A stretch of DNA of 6,461 nucleotides, taken from assembly GCA_964396845.1 (NCBI GenBank), contig CAYNGH010000179.1, forward strand, positions 1 to 6,461. Direction: 5' to 3'. A model generated the notes under the pieces. It saw only the letters and a list, made by a program, of their open reading frames with translations, had not been told where the DNA came from and did not search any database. The DNA comes from CAYNGH01 sp964396845. Its GTDB lineage: Bacteria; Vulcanimicrobiota; JAJTBE01; CAYNGH01. Below, in pieces: positions 5,958-6,461 of this stretch. The position numbers and the translations under genes were made by a program. Numbering within the stretch: the stretch's first letter is position 1; the number at the start of each line of letters is the position of its first letter.

Positions 5958-6461
5958 CTCCGGCCACAAACTGAAAGATCGTTACCGGGTGACATCGGTC
6001 ATTGGCCGTGGGGGTATGAGTACTGTCTATCTTGTGGAGGATCTTGTTCTCCAGAGTCGCTGGGCCATGAAGGAAACCCGGGATATCTTCCCCGGCCAGG
6101 ACAAAGAGGATATTCTCTCCCAGTTCAGGAGGGAAGCCAAGATACTGGCCAACCTGTCACACCGGGGACTTCCCCGGGTGATCGATTATTTCGTGGAAAA
6201 CAACAACCATTACCTTGTGGAAGAGTTTATCGACGGCAAACCTGCAGAAGAGATTGCCGCGGGGTGGAATTTCCCCGATGAGGCAAGGATCCTGCAGTGG
6301 TCTTTGCAGATATGCCGGCTTCTGGAGTTTCTCCACCAGAATTCTATAATTTACAGGGACCTGAAGCCGGGGAACATCCTGATTGATCAGCAGGAACAAG
6401 TTTACCTGGTGGATTTTGGCATAGCCCGCTTCTTTCAGGGGGGGAAGAACCGGGATACGGT
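5950..6461 (+). CDS. Hanks-type serine/threonine protein kinase, N-terminal part (cut by the right edge)
   Basis: ATG at 5950 follows GGAG (5937-5940) with 9 nt spacing, and 170 codons run open to the window edge. The sequence is the first two thirds of a eukaryotic-like kinase domain, which transfers phosphate from ATP to Ser/Thr of proteins. Catalytic elements are present in order: glycine loop GRGGMSTV (19-26), ATP-binding lysine K41 in WAMKE, helix-C glutamate E62 in FRREAKIL, catalytic loop YRDLKPGN (135-142) with D137, K139 and N142, and DFG at 155-157, followed by IARFF and the start of the activation loop. The histidine of HRD is Tyr, a known variant in bacterial kinases. The domain starts within the first 15 residues, so there is no N-terminal sensor. 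Any C-terminal membrane, PASTA, repeat or other sensory domain lies outside the window. It probably shares a transcript with the 232-residue protein gene. Confidence 0.95.
   Translation, partial: MLDSGHKLKDRYRVTSVIGRGGMSTVYLVEDLVLQSRWAMKETRDIFPGQDKEDILSQFRREAKILANLSHRGLPRVIDYFVENNNHYLVEEFIDGKPAEEIAAGWNFPDEARILQWSLQICRLLEFLHQNSIIYRDLKPGNILIDQQEQVYLVDFGIARFFQGGKNRDT

Overview
The window looks like bacterial chromosome from a draft or metagenome assembly. It has mid-range GC by eye, strong GGAGG-type ribosome binding sites, short AT-rich intergenic gaps and one run of 10 Ns inside a gene. The gene content (a PgpH-type 7TM-HD c-di-AMP phosphodiesterase, a YruB-like mini-glutaredoxin, a bacterial cyclic-2,3-diphosphoglycerate-synthase-like GTPase and a Hanks-type kinase) fits Clostridia-like Firmicutes or a deep-branching candidate phylum. 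The sequence alone does not settle which.

Layout from left to right. Positions 1-66 (minus) may hold the first codons of a gene that runs off the left edge. Positions 238-885 (minus) encode an all-helical 215-residue protein that I do not firmly recognise; it has faint TetR-like traits. A 190-bp divergent spacer (886-1075) carries a candidate extended -10 element and a hairpin followed by seven Ts. Positions 1076-2396 (plus) encode one P-loop GTPase of the cyclic-2,3-DPG-synthase-like family, split into two frames only by the N-run at 1945-1954. A shared hairpin terminator (2431-2464) sits between this gene and the convergent pgpH-like gene (4659-2494, minus), which is preceded on the same strand by a small glutaredoxin-like gene (5055-4819). 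After a 106-bp divergent spacer, the right part reads on the plus strand: an unrecognised 232-residue helical protein (5162-5860), a possible 47-codon overlapping ORF (5814-5957), and the N-terminal 170 residues of a serine/threonine protein kinase (5950 to the right edge).

Two signalling activities can be read with confidence: c-di-AMP turnover at the membrane (PgpH) and protein phosphorylation (kinase). The unrecognised 232-residue protein is close enough to the kinase to be a partner or substrate, but that is inference from position. The pgpH-like gene is not followed by ybeY, its common neighbour in Firmicutes; it meets the GTPase gene tail to tail. I see no tRNA, rRNA, CRISPR array, insertion sequence or phage gene, and no clear undescribed multi-gene system. 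The best leads are the leader terminator before the GTPase, the tightly overlapped cluster at the kinase start, and the two uncharacterised helical proteins.
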